Of a stretch of 64,000 nucleotides of DNA, positions 21,884-32,941 are shown one piece after another; positions within the stretch are counted from its first letter, which is position 1, and every line of letters begins with the position of its first letter. A model generated the notes under the pieces. The model ran no database searches, had not been told where the DNA came from, and saw only the letters and a program-made list of their open reading frames with translations. This stretch comes from Scilla litardierei (Eukaryota > Streptophyta > Magnoliopsida > Asparagales > Asparagaceae). A program made the translations under genes and the position numbers. The stretch covers positions 602,897,659 through 602,961,658 of the forward strand of contig CM061142.1 of the NCBI GenBank assembly GCA_030789695.1, read 5' to 3'.

Positions 21884-23734
21884 TCAAGGTGCAGGAGCGG
21901 GAGGCTCCTCATCCTCCTCAGAAGAGAGCGGAGGGGTGTGGTCGGGAGAGGTGACATGTGTGCGAAGAAGTGCAGAAAGGGGTGGAGATGGTGGACGGAT
22001 GGATGCGATGGGGATGTGAATGATGGCTGGAGTGTCGGTGGTAATGGAAGGTGGTAGGGATGCGGCGACTGATGAGGAGGGTGTGGGTAATGATCTTGTG
22101 CGCATAGCGACCTGCTTCCTGCGACGCGAGTAAGCTGTGGTGATGGAGGTGAAAGGTGGTGGGAGTGGTGGGTCAGTGGTAGTGGTGGTGGGAGGGGAAG
22201 ATCGTCGAGGAGGCGATGGAGGAGGTAATGGGGGTGGAGGATCGTGGACATGGGTAAGAAGGTGGAGAATGGCGGCGACGTTTCGCTCGAGAGCGAGGAA
22301 ACATGGATGTGATATGAAAGAAGTAGATGGATCCGAGGAGGTGGAGGAGGATGCACCAGCACGCAAAGCAGCCATCTCAGCCTTGAGAGCGAGGCGAGAA
22401 GAGGTGGCACAGTGCACAACAGAGTGTGTGCTGGTAGCAGTGGTCATGTCGACATGAGAGGCCAGGCCATGCAGGGCCGTGATCAGGGCCTCGGAAGAAA
22501 TGGCAGTAGCAGCCGGGGTGGTGGCACTGGGTCTAGCCCCGGGGTCTCCTCTGAACTCAGGGATATCCTGCTCGTGCAAGTGGACGACAGGGGAAGGTGG
22601 TCTAGGAGCGTCAGGGAGAACAAACTGAAGGTGTAGCCCCTCCACAAACTCAGGATCGGGTGGAAATGACCAATCTGCCAGAAGCTCGATGGTGACATGG
22701 TCAAGGTTCGGTAGAATGGTGTAAGGAGCAGGGGGATGGCTATAATGGAAAGCAAACCGACCGCCGCCTAGCGGTTTGATCATATGGGTGTGCCTCAGGA
22801 CATCGATGTCAAAATAGGTAGATCCTGGGGCACGGGGCAAATCAGGGGGAATCTCGATGTTGAAGGGAGGGTGTAGGGCAATGATAGTGATGAGGCCACC
22901 ACAACAATATTTTCCTTTGTTTGCACGGTTAATATCAACAAGTTTTTGAATTAACCACGCAACGGCTTTGATGCGTATGCGCGGTGCCTCGAAAGTAATC
23001 CCGTCAACACCGAAAATGTAAGGAAAGGTCGTCGCCCATAAAATGAATAAATCTGGGATGGTCACGGTGCCGAACTCATCCCGTGGAAAGAAGGTACTCG
23101 AGATAATGCGATGGACGAGACAGAAAACTGGGTGGATAATAGAATAGGCCTTGGCCTTGCCCCTAGGATAATGATCGTGTAATGTGAGCCGTCCCCAAAA
23201 GAAGTCGACATCAAAGTCGGCATGCAATTCATTGGGGAGGGAGATGCCTTCAAGATTGGGGAAACCAAAAATATCGTTGATGGTGGCCAAAGGGGCACGG
23301 AAGTTTCGGTTTCGAAGGTGAAAATCGATATTTGACTCCGTCTCAATTTTGATAGTGGAGAGAAATTCTAGTGTGAGAACCGGGTAGGATATGGCATGGG
23401 AGTGCAGGAAACCAATCCAACCTAAGTTTGCGAATATGGATTCGACTTCGGTGAAAACACCGAGATCGAATAGGGTTTGATCATGTGCGAACTTGGTGTC
23501 TAGGTGAGAACGTTGGCTAAGGCAAGAATAGAAATCTTTGTGTGCTTGGCTCATAAAACGAACTCCCTGCGGTCTAAGCAGTGGGTCTACCACAGGCATG
23601 ACAGGTTGGGGTTATGGTTCGGTAGGCGGTGGTGGAGGAACACGTCCACGCGTTGGACGTGTGAGTCGTTGTCTCTTGCGAGGCGGCTCCTCTTCCACCA
23701 TGGGTTGCTTACCCTTATCTTTGTCTTTTGCCAT
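21884..23734 (-). pseudogene. Athila-A third ORF (ORF3), one premature stop
   Basis: The downstream ORF in the so-called envelope position of Athila elements. The natural start is the ATG at 23734-23732. The first 45 or so codons include the basic cluster PPRKRQRLTRPTRGR, then a TAA between two Pro codons (about 23603) breaks the frame. From 23599 it is open for 571 residues. The body has LTLEFLSTIK, IDFHLRNRNF and INDIFGFPNL, paralleling PTLEVLSSIA, FRFMDRECQV and MMRAFFSWP in the Athila-B ORF3. The tail is Pro/Ser/Thr-rich. It is a member of the Athila ORF1-type plant retrotransposon proteins of unknown function. There is no signal peptide or membrane anchor, and the basic N-terminus looks like a nuclear localisation signal. 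Confidence 0.8.
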
Positions 23735-24163
23735 GATGTTGTGGCGATTTGGTGTAATATGCAAGATGATATGTGGGTGCATGCAACAAATGACAAAGTG
23801 ACAAAATAAAAATTCCTGGGCAATGTAATAATCGAGCTATGGAGCGAGTTTACCCAGCAATGATGCGACTCCTAGCTCCCAAAATATCCCGCAATGCACG
23901 AAGGAGTGATCCAGGGAGCCGCCGCACGCTAATCCAAAGGAAACAGAATTTTTGAAAATCGGGAGGTTAGGGCTAGGGTTTTGAGTGGTTTGCGGCTTGA
24001 ACGTGGTCGACGGAGGGGGTTGATGGCGGGGAAGTAGTGGAGGAAGTGGGGGAGTACGATTAGGAGTAGTGGGAGTGATGGGGGAGATCAATTTGGAAGA
24101 AGGCGAAATGAACCGCTCGAAGGGAGATTTCAGAGGTAGGGTGAAATGAAGTCGAGTGTGGGG

Positions 24164-24450
24164 TTAAATATATAGGGTTTGGGTGACCCGATCGGGTGAA
24201 AATCACCCGATCGGTTGGATCGATCTTCAAAAAATTCTGTGGATAAGCAACTACAGGTCACCCGATCAGTTGAGACTCACCTGATCGGTTGACCGCTCCC
24301 CGAAAAACTTCCCAGGCCTCTGTTTTCATCACCCGATCAGCGACCCGATTCCCGACTTTATCACCCGATCAGTTCACTCTTCGACTGAAGCTGGCCACTT
24401 ACTGAAACGATCCACCCGATCGGTTGATGTTTGACCCGATTGGGTGGGGC
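24164..24450 (-). promoter_or_regulatory. Internal palindrome array with TATA box upstream of Athila-A ORF3
   Basis: About nine copies of the same motif family as in the LTR: CACCCGATCGGGTG variants from 24185 to 24450. In element orientation they are followed almost at once by TATATATTTAA at 24174-24164, about 430 bp before the ORF3 start codon. This reproduces the LTR arrangement at 19517-19995. An internal promoter for ORF3 is the simplest reading; transcription is not shown by sequence. Confidence 0.65.
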
Positions 24451-24568
24451 AATTCCTGCACAAAAAAGTATAAATCCTCTAAGTGCCCTGACAAAAATCC
24501 CCACAGCAGTATTTATTCACAAAAATTAGTAAACTAATCCTATCAAAACCAACAGAAGTTAAGGACAT

Positions 24569-24620
24569 GGGTTGCCTCCCATGAAGCGCTGTTTTTTATA
24601 GTCGTTTGCTCGACTCCCAA
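24569..24620 (-). other. Conserved GGGAGGCAACCC motif after the coding block
   Basis: On the element strand: GGGAGTCGAGC, then AGCGCTTCATGGGAGGCAACCC (plus-strand GGGTTGCCTCCC at 24569-24580). Athila-B carries the same pair (GGGGTCGAGC, AGCGCTTGTC, GGGAGGCAACCC) at 42840-42793, immediately after integrase. It marks the end of the pol region and the start of the ORF3 leader. Confidence 0.75.
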
Positions 24621-24628
24621 TATGATAT

Positions 24629-25032
24629 TCAGGGGGGCTTGAACGGATGACGCTCATCGAAAGACGTCCTCTCAGCTGTTGGGGCAGAAATTCTGGTTGT
24701 TGATAGCGACGACAAATGGATGGTCTCAATAACACCCCCACTGATGATATCCGGGGGCTTCTCTTTTGTGCTGGCGACACTCACCACTCTCTTCAAAATT
24801 TGAACTTCGTCAGCAGGGAGCGTCAGATGCTCTTTTCCCTTGCTCTTCGTCCGAGCTCCCTTTCCAGGTCGGGGGGTGGACTGTGAGACACATACGGGCT
24901 CAAGAACTTTCTCTCCATCCAGCCTAGTGTGCTCCTTTATTCCATCTAAGTCTTCAGGGGGGTTCCTTGAAAGAACTTCCCAAGATCCTGCTTCATTTAC
25001 TCTTTCTTCTTCTATCTCCAGAAGGTTGCATT
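24629..25032 (-). pseudogene. Athila-A gag-protease, C-terminal piece
   Basis: Open minus-strand frame ending at 24629, containing LLEIEEERVNEAGSWEV and a basic stretch GKGARTKSKGKEHL. It is the continuation of the protease frame at 50185-50538. The Sirevirus insertion with its GCATT duplication separates the two, and the frame is continuous once one duplication and the element are disregarded. It corresponds to the linker after protease in Athila polyproteins. Where RT would normally follow, the frame stops. Confidence 0.8.
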
Positions 25033-26752
25033 TGTTGAGTATTGATTCCCCGGGTTTGGTTTTGATGATGAACAAACATAAATATCGTGAACTAACTCTT
25101 TGTGAGCGCAGTTATGCAGATCGTCGCCAAAATTCTATGAGCATCAAAAGCGACGTCTCAAGACTTCACAAAGTGCGTGATCGTGTGCCTAAAGCTTCGT
25201 TGAAGCTCTAGGAGCATCATTGAAGTCAAGAGATTCGGATTGAAGCTTTTGAAGACGGTTCGTCAAGTTTTATTATAGTCTTCTAGCTTCTTTTCGTAGA
25301 ATGTTAAGCCTTGAATAGGTCTTACTTGATAATCTTCATAACACTCATATCTTAGAGCTAGGATCATCTTAGAAGCCCATACAAACTTTCTCGAAGCTTC
25401 GCGCTTCATTTCGGGGCTTCTGGTGCATCTTAGTTGGTTCAAGAAGAAGAACCAACCGACTAGATGGCAATCTAGTCGGTCGGCAATACTTCTTGAACCG
25501 AATAGATCTCCTTGCTCAACTCAGCCTATTCACTGTTGTTCAATTAGTCGGTCCAAGAAGGTTCACCGACCGACTAGTTGTCAAACTAGTCGGTTAGGAA
25601 TCCTTCTTAGACCAACTAGTTCAGACTTTTTTCAGCCTAACTTACTGTTTACAGTTAGTCGGTCAAAGAACAACGACCGACCGACTAGTTGTGAAACTAG
25701 TCGGTTGGAATTTGTTCTTAAACCGACTAACTGTCTTTGAATTCAGCCTATACCTTTTTCAACTATTAGTCGGTCAAAGAACACTCACCAACCGACTAGT
25801 TGTGAAACTAGTCGGTTGGCAAGTCATCTCAGACCGACTAGTTCTATATTCCCTGAACTTTCTATATTGGCTGTGAAGTTGTTAGTCGGTCCATGTTGAT
25901 TCACCGACCGACTAGATGTGAATCTAGTCGGTCAGTGATCCTTCTTAGACTGATTAGACTACTTCAGAAATATATTCGTTGTAGCATTAAATGCACGAAT
26001 TTTATGTCTCTCTCTTCTCTATCCTATATAATCTTGAGATGCTTCTTCATAGCATTCAAGGCTGATATTTATTGTGTTTTAGAGAATCAAAGAGAAGAGT
26101 TAATTCTCATTTCTAAGCTCATTCATTTCTCAAGAATCTCTCCCTCACTCTTATTTCAAAAGAGTGATTCTCATTGATTGTGAGCCACTTAAGCCAAGAG
26201 CTTGATTCTAGGTCACCAACTCCACCCTAGGCTTCTATTGCTGGTCAACTTCTTGGAGCTAGGGTTTGGTGCCTTCTTCTTTCCCAAAATCCTTCTTGCC
26301 TAAAATCGTAAGTTTTACTCAAGGCATAGGGTTTTGTGGTAAGCATTTCATATTTCATTTACTTTGATATTGCAAGTGTTTTTCTCTCGGTTGTGAGAGT
26401 TGTGTGTGATCCCGGTTTGTGGGAGTCACATTTTCATTTGTGTATGATTTGATCTTGTAGTGGTTTTCTACAAGTATTTCATAGTGCAAATTTGAGTTAG
26501 AGGGTTCTAACTCAAGTATCCGGAGGGGATCCGGGTGGTTGGGATGTAGGATCACCGAGAACAAGTCGGGGAGACTTGGGTGGATCCGAACCCGTTATAT
26601 CGTTCGTTTGCGATTGTCTTTTATTGTTGTCACTTTTCATTTCCGCATTGTTGGTTGTGTTTGCACGATAATTAGGAATAATTACTCTTGATTATTTTAA
26701 AGTACTATTCACCCCCCTCTAGTACTTGTGCAGTAGCTATCAGGGCATTACA
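25033..26752 (+). repeat. Sirevirus 5' LTR
   Basis: 1720 bp, starting TGTTGAGTATTG and ending GGGCATTACA just before the primer site. It is nearly identical to the two-part 3' LTR (35421-35692 and 48695-50184). It contains the CTAGTCGGT inverted-repeat array and a TATA box. The short open frames in it are not genes. Confidence 0.95.
25430..26032 (+). promoter_or_regulatory. Sirevirus LTR promoter: CTAGTCGGT inverted-repeat array and TATA box
   Basis: Repeated modules of ACCGACCGACTAG, a spacer of about 6-9 bp, then CTAGTCGGTC, between about 25430 and 25966. The TATA box TATATAAT is at 26025-26032, about 60 bp further on. The modules can form cruciforms or serve as paired binding sites. Repeated palindromes in LTRs are, as I recall, reported for other Sireviruses. 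Confidence 0.7.
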
Positions 26753-26753
26753 T

Positions 26754-26765
26754 TGGTATCAGAGC
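26754..26765 (+). other. Primer-binding site, initiator tRNA-Met type
   Basis: TGGTATCAGAGC one base after the LTR, complementary to the 3' end of plant initiator tRNA-Met, the usual Sirevirus primer. Confidence 0.95.
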
Positions 26766-26778
26766 CAAGTTCATATTT

Positions 26779-28839
26779 ATGACTACCAACGACAACAAGC
26801 TTGTTCGTCTACCTTCAGACTATAGCACCTTCAGGAACCGTGAAGGAGCTTATTCGGTGATGGAAGGACACTCCTCAACAAGGCCTCCCTTCTTCAATGG
26901 TACCAATTACGGGTACTGGAAATTCCGGATGGAAACATTCCTCCGGAGCACTTCACTATGGAGAGCCACGATGACGGAGTATGTCGAGCCCGCCGAAGAA
27001 GATTTCGCTAAGTGGACTCCCGCGGAGGTCGCCGCGGAGGTAACCCATGCCAAGGCAATGAATGCCTTGCAATGCGCTTTGGAGCCAGAAGACTTTAACA
27101 AGATATGCACATGTAAGAGTGCATATCAAATCTGGAACTCACTCCTCATCTTGCATGAAGGAACGAGTAGGGTAAGAGACTCCAAAGTCACAGTTGTTAA
27201 TAAAGATTATGAGTTATTTCATATGCAACAGGGTGAGAAGATGAAGGAGTACTATGCTCGCTTCGTCGACATTACCAATGAGTTGGAGGCTCTTGGAAAG
27301 ACTTACACCCAAAAGGAGAAAGTCTTAAAGATCATTGATGGACTTCCTTCTTGTTGGGAAAAGCGTACCTTCACCATCGAGGAAGGTAATGATATGAACA
27401 AATATACCGTCGTTCAACTAATGGGTACCTTGATGTCTTATGAGGTACGTAAGGATAGTAAGATAAAGATGCAAGACAAGATAAAGTCTTACTTGAAGCA
27501 AGACGAGCCAAAGAAAAAGGCGATTGCGTTCAAGGCCGCTCCATCTAATTCTACCGATGATGAAGATTCGAAAGACGAGTTGGACTTGGAATCCATTGCC
27601 CTCATGCCAAAGAAGTTCAACCGATTCTTCCGGAAAGGTAATTTCAAGAACAAATCTAAATTTAGTTCTTCTAACGCCTCCGCTCCTTTGTGCTTTAAAT
27701 GCAACAAGCCAGGACACACGAAAGCAGATTGTCCTCAAAACAAGCAAAAGGAGAAATGGAAGGCGCCAAAGTACGACAAGTCAAAGAAGTACAAGAAAGG
27801 GTACAAGAAAGGGCTTGTCGGGACATTCACCGACTCCGACGAGGATTCCTCAAGTGGAGAGTCGGATGATGAGAAAGTGGAGCAAGCATACATGTGCTTC
27901 ATGGCAAGAGAGGAACATGATCAAGGATCCTCCTCTGATGATAGCGAGGATGAAGGCGATGAGGTAACTATGGATGACCTAAGATTAGCTAACGAGCAAA
28001 TATGGTCTAAGTATTCTAAATTAGTAATTAGATATACTAATACTAAAGATGAGCTAACTAGTCTCCAAACCTCGCCTACGCCTATCATCATCAACAACGA
28101 CACCGTTGTTGAAGGTTTGAGAAATGAGATTGTAAATCTCAAATCTCAACTTGAGCATGTTCATATTGAGGAATCGGATGAACGCGAGATGGCGGATTTG
28201 ATTTCTCGAAACTCAACTTTGAGTATTGAGAATGAGAATCTCAAGTCTCGTGTTTGTGTACTCACCACTCAAGTGTCCACTTTGGATGCTTCTATACTTT
28301 CTCTCACCGAGAAGTATGAGTCCACATTAGGCCGGATTAATAAATTCAATAAAGTTAAGGACCATTTGGATAATATCCTAAATGACTTACTTCCGGCCAA
28401 TCATCGCATTGGCTTGGGGTATAAGATGGGAAATTCATCCAAATCGTCTACCACCTTTGTTAGGCCAACTTCCGATGCCTCAACGAGTGGGAGCAAACAC
28501 CCCATTAGTAGTTCATCTACCAATGGTGCTTCTACTTCGTACACACCTTCATTTGGAAAGAAACCCACTTTGGGTGGACCTCCAAAGAAGGGTCATGCTT
28601 TTATGTACACCAATACCATGCCACGTAGGAACACACATCCTACTCCACCGGTTCACAATTATGATGATTTTTATGCCCCACATCCACGGGCATGTGCACA
28701 CCATGTGAGACACACTCACGCACGTGTTCCTTCACATGCATATGTTCATCCACACTATCATATGAACAATTATCATCATGCACCATTTCATCATGTGCCA
28801 TATGCTTATCCACGACATGCATCACGTAGAAATCAATAA
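26779..28839 (+). CDS. Sirevirus Gag, intact frame of 686 residues
   Basis: Capsid/nucleocapsid protein. The N-terminal half has the Copia gag pattern: FFNGTNYGYWKFRMETFL near residues 38-55, then CKSAYQIWNSLLILHEGT and YYARFVDITNELEALGK. A CCHC zinc knuckle, CFKCNKPGHTKADC, is at about residues 305-318, in a Lys-rich setting. An acidic Ser/Asp/Glu stretch (about 350-400) follows, then a long helical, coiled-coil-like segment (about 400-540) and a histidine-rich C-terminus (about 630-686). The start is the ATG 13 bp after the primer site. A large gag with coiled-coil is typical of Sireviruses. The frame has no break, but the downstream pol is damaged. Confidence 0.92.
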   Translation: MTTNDNKLVRLPSDYSTFRNREGAYSVMEGHSSTRPPFFNGTNYGYWKFRMETFLRSTSLWRATMTEYVEPAEEDFAKWTPAEVAAEVTHAKAMNALQCALEPEDFNKICTCKSAYQIWNSLLILHEGTSRVRDSKVTVVNKDYELFHMQQGEKMKEYYARFVDITNELEALGKTYTQKEKVLKIIDGLPSCWEKRTFTIEEGNDMNKYTVVQLMGTLMSYEVRKDSKIKMQDKIKSYLKQDEPKKKAIAFKAAPSNSTDDEDSKDELDLESIALMPKKFNRFFRKGNFKNKSKFSSSNASAPLCFKCNKPGHTKADCPQNKQKEKWKAPKYDKSKKYKKGYKKGLVGTFTDSDEDSSSGESDDEKVEQAYMCFMAREEHDQGSSSDDSEDEGDEVTMDDLRLANEQIWSKYSKLVIRYTNTKDELTSLQTSPTPIIINNDTVVEGLRNEIVNLKSQLEHVHIEESDEREMADLISRNSTLSIENENLKSRVCVLTTQVSTLDASILSLTEKYESTLGRINKFNKVKDHLDNILNDLLPANHRIGLGYKMGNSSKSSTTFVRPTSDASTSGSKHPISSSSTNGASTSYTPSFGKKPTLGGPPKKGHAFMYTNTMPRRNTHPTPPVHNYDDFYAPHPRACAHHVRHTHARVPSHAYVHPHYHMNNYHHAPFHHVPYAYPRHASRRNQ

Positions 28840-29123
28840 CGTATGCATGCTCCCAATAGGAATAGGGCTCCCAAAATATTCACTATTTGGGGCCCAAAGA
28901 ACACTAACATGCATGAAAAACAAGCATACATGAATTCCTATTTTATGAATGTCGTGCATAATGATGATTACATTGGAAAGTCTAAGTCCAATTGGACTTG
29001 GCTTCCAAAGGTCTAATCTTTTAGGACCCAATGACCTTGGGTACCATGATACGATATGTTCTATCTTAGGTACTCAAGAAAAAGAAAAGGAGCAACAAAT
29101 CCAAATTTAGCTCCAAGGATGGG

Positions 29124-32100
29124 TGGATACTCGATAGCGGGTGTTCAAAACACATGACGGGTGAAGCTCAATTGCTCTCCTGAGTGGTGCCCATTGCAAA
29201 TGGGAACCGAGTCGTCTTTGGAGACAACGAGAGCGGAACCATCATAGGTGTTGGTAAAGTTGGTAACCCATCTAAACCTCTAATAAGTGATGTTTACCTT
29301 GTTAAAGGATTAAATCACAATCTTATTTCAATAAGCCAACTTTGTGACAAAGGTTACAAAGTTAGCTTTGCGAAAGGAATGTGCCATATTTTTAGTAAAG
29401 ATAATGATAATTTGTTATTTTCCGGCACACGCCATAAGGATATATATATCCTAGATATCCCCAAGTCACATGAACAATGTCTCATTACCAACACAAGTGA
29501 ACAACACTTATGGCATCGACGTTTTGGTCATGTGAACTTTGGAACACTTTTCAAACTTTCCAAGTTAAATTCTATTAAAGGATTTCCTAAGCTTTTCTTT
29601 CAAAAGAAAAGCTTTTGTGACTCATGTCAACGAGGCAAGCTTCCAAAGTCGTCATTTAAACCTAAGAAAAGCATTTCATCTAAGCGGCCTCTAGAGCTAT
29701 TACATCTAGATCTTTTTGGGCCAACTAGAGTTGCTTCATTAGGAAATGCACGATATGGACTTGTCATCGTTGATGACTTTTCTAGATTTACTTGGGTATT
29801 TTCTTTAAGTAATAAAAATGATGCTTTTGAAAACTTCACAATATTTGTTAAGAAAGTACAAAATCTCATTGGAACCACCATTGTCACTATTCGTAGTGAT
29901 CATGGAGGGGAATTTGAGAATGAGTTTTTCTCAAATTTTTGTGATGAAGTTGGTTACACACACCTTTTCCTTCCTTCGCGCACCTCCTCAAAATGGTGTC
30001 GTTGAGAGAAAGAATAGGACGCTAGTGGAATGTGCTCGCACTATGCTTGATGATAGCCAACTTGGCCATCAATTTTGGGCGGAAGCAGTACATACCGCTT
30101 GCTATGTGTTTAATAGAATACTTTTGAGGCCTGGTACCAAACAAACTTGTTATGAATTGTTGTTTGGTAGATTGCCTCAAGTTAAGCATTTTAGAGTTTT
30201 CGGTGCAAAATGTTTTATTAAAAACACATATGGTAGCTTGGACAAATTTGATCCAAGATCCGATGAGTGGATATTTGTTGGATATTCCTCACGTAGCAAA
30301 GCCTACCGGATATACAACAAAAGAACCTCAACGATCGAGGAATCACCTCATGTTTCATTCAATGAAGGTTTTGTCCCGGCTAGAATTACCAATGATGATG
30401 ACTCCATGGATGTTTTATGTGATTCTATTGTCAATTCTAATTCTATTGATTCTATTGATACTAACCCTACTGATGAATCTTTTGAGAATATTCCTAGTGA
30501 TCAGGGAGTTCCCAAACAGCTTCATACAGTTCGTGATCATCCCCATCAGTAAGTCATTGGCAACATACATGATAGTGTCAAGACGAGATCTCAAGTCAAC
30601 TACTTCGCTCATTGTGCCTTTGCCTCTTCCATAGAGCCAAAGAATATTAATGAAGCGTGCGAAGATAGTGCTTAGATCCTAGCCATGGAGGAAGAACTCA
30701 TTCAATTTGAGAGGAATGAGGTTTGGAAGCTTGTTCCATTGCCTTCAAAGAACCACACCGTTATAGGAACGAAGTGGATTTTCAAGAACAAGACCGACGA
30801 GAACCAAAACGTCGTCCGAAACAAAGCTCGGTTAGTAGCTCAAGGCTACCGGCAAGAGGAAGGTATAGATTTTGAAGAATCCTTTACTCCGGTAGCTAGA
30901 TTAGAATCTATTAGATTGATATTATCCTTTGCATGCCATAAAGATTTTAAACTCTTTCAAATGGATGTTAAAAGTGTGTTTTTAAACGGAGATGTTGTAG
31001 AGGAAGTTTATGTTTCTCAACCTCCGGGTTTAATAAATGAAAAATTTCCAAATCACGTTTTCAAACTTAAGAAAGCACTTTACGGTTTGAGACAAGCTCC
31101 TCGAGCTTGGTATGACCGCCTAAAGAACTTTCTTTTAGATTTGGGTTTTAAAATGGGTGAAGTTGACTCTACACTATTTGTTAAGTAATCGAATAATGAT
31201 ATTCTTTTAGTTCAAATTTATGTTGATGATATCATTTTCGGTGCTACTAACTTCACTCTTTGCGAAGAGTTTTCTAATGTCATGAAAGACCAATTTGAGA
31301 TGAGCCACATGGGTGAGCTCAAATATTTCTTAGGTCTCCAAATTCACCAAATGAAAGATGGAATCTTCATCCACCAAACCAAGTACACGGTGGAGTTGCT
31401 AAAGCGATTTGGAATGGAGAATGCCTCAGGCAAGAAGACTCCAATGAGCACTACTACACATCTTGATAAAGATACGGCCAGCAAAGATGTAGAAATTCGT
31501 CTATATCGAGGTATGATAGGTAGTTTATTATATCTTACTGCCAGTTGGCCCGATATTATGTTTGTCGTATGTGCATGTGCTCGTTATCAGTCTCAACCTA
31601 AGGAATCTCACTTAGTAGCGATAAAACGTATTTTCTGTTATTTAAGTTACACACTTGACTACGGATTACTTTATCCAAAGTCTAGCATGTATGAGTTAAT
31701 CTCATATAGTGACGCAGATTATGCGAGATGCAAATCCGACAGGAAAAATACTAGTGGCACTTGCCATTTTATAAGAAATTCTCTTGTCTCTTGGTTTTTC
31801 AAGAAGCAGAATTCCGTATCACTTTCAACCACCGAGGCGAAATATATTGCCGCCCGTGCTGCGTGTGCTCAGGTTCTTTGGATGAGACACACTCTTAAAG
31901 ACTTTGGTATAAACTGTGATACTTGCCCTATCATGGTGGACAACCAAAGTGCAATATGTCTCTCTAAGAATCCGGTACACCATTCCCGTTCTAAACACAT
32001 AGATGTCCGACACCATTTCCTTGATGATCATGTTGCTAAAAAGGACATCATTTTAGTGTACGTTGAAACCCAGAAGCAAATCGCCGATATTTTCACGAAA

Positions 32101-32187
32101 CCACTCAAGGAAGACTCTTTGTGCGGTTACGTCGAGAATTGGGGATTATGGGTGAATCCGAGATTTAGGATTCATTTTGTTCAATAA
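29124..32187 (+). pseudogene. Sirevirus pol: protease, integrase, RT, RNase H; broken
   Basis: The protease motif DSGCSKHMTG is at 29133-29162, followed by a TGA at 29181. The integrase has the HHCC region (LWHRRFGHVNFGT, then CDSCQRGK), the core aspartates in LHLDLFGP and RSDHGGEF, and the glutamate in NGVVERKNRT. A 1-base shift near 29980 lies between the second aspartate and the glutamate. Stops follow at about 30550 and 30676. RT runs from about 30685 with [14 protein letters not shown] and [15 protein letters not shown], a TAA at 31186, then catalytic YVDD at 31219-31230. RNase H has EAKYIAARAAC and ends HIDVRHHFL, IADIFTKPL. It was a complete pol before decay. Confidence 0.9.
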
Positions 32188-32411
32188 TCTTGCATGATAA
32201 TAATTTCTTTTCTATATGCTCATGCTAGAATTGTTGAGATTGTCTGGATTTTTGGTTGAATTTTCGGAATTTATGCTCGAATTATTCATGAACGTCGTAT
32301 TTAAGATTTTCAATGTTTTATGGGGTAGATTCATGATGTATGAGAGTATTTCGATGTTTCGTCCAAGTGCGCGTAGGAGAGAACTCAAAATTTCTGAATT
32401 ACAAATTTTTG

Positions 32412-32700
32412 GACTCTCTTAGTCGGTCCAAGTTCAATGGCCGACCGACTAGATTCAGTTCTACTCGGTCAGTGAATGAACTTAGACCTACTTACTCTTG
32501 CTCAAAATTTGGCTTCAGTTACTGTTTGCACTTAGTCGGTTCATGCTCATTGGCCGACCGACTAGATTTCATTCTAGTCGGTCAGCACTTGAACTGTGAC
32601 CGACTAAATGCGCAGGGGATGTTGTGTCTTTTGGCCTTCCCAGTCGATTTAATAACTCTCGCACCGATTAGATTTCTTTCTAATCGGTGCGACTTCTTCC
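32412..32700 (+). promoter_or_regulatory. Sirevirus palindrome array upstream of its third ORF
   Basis: The LTR motif reappears between pol and ORF3: TTAGTCGGTCC, CCGACCGACTAG and CTAGTCGGTCAG, with a divergent pair CACCGATTAG and CTAATCGGTG at its end. This is the same position (between pol and ORF3) as in both Athila elements. I see no clear TATA box between 32700 and the ORF3 start at 32942, only CT-rich DNA. Confidence 0.65.
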
Positions 32701-32941
32701 CTCTACCCAAAACCCCTTCGTCTCCTCTCCTCCTCCTCCGTGCGCCGCCACTTCCGGCCACCGTACGTCATCGTCGATCTCTCCCCTACCTCCAGTCGAC
32801 CTAGGTATCACCTTCTCTCTGCGTTTTAGGGTTTCATTCTAGGTTTATCTTCGATTTCCGTCGATCTAGGGTTTGTATTAGGGTTTCTTCATTCGATTTT
32901 GTGTCGATCTCGTGTGTTGGTTATGTTGTCTCGTCTCGAGT

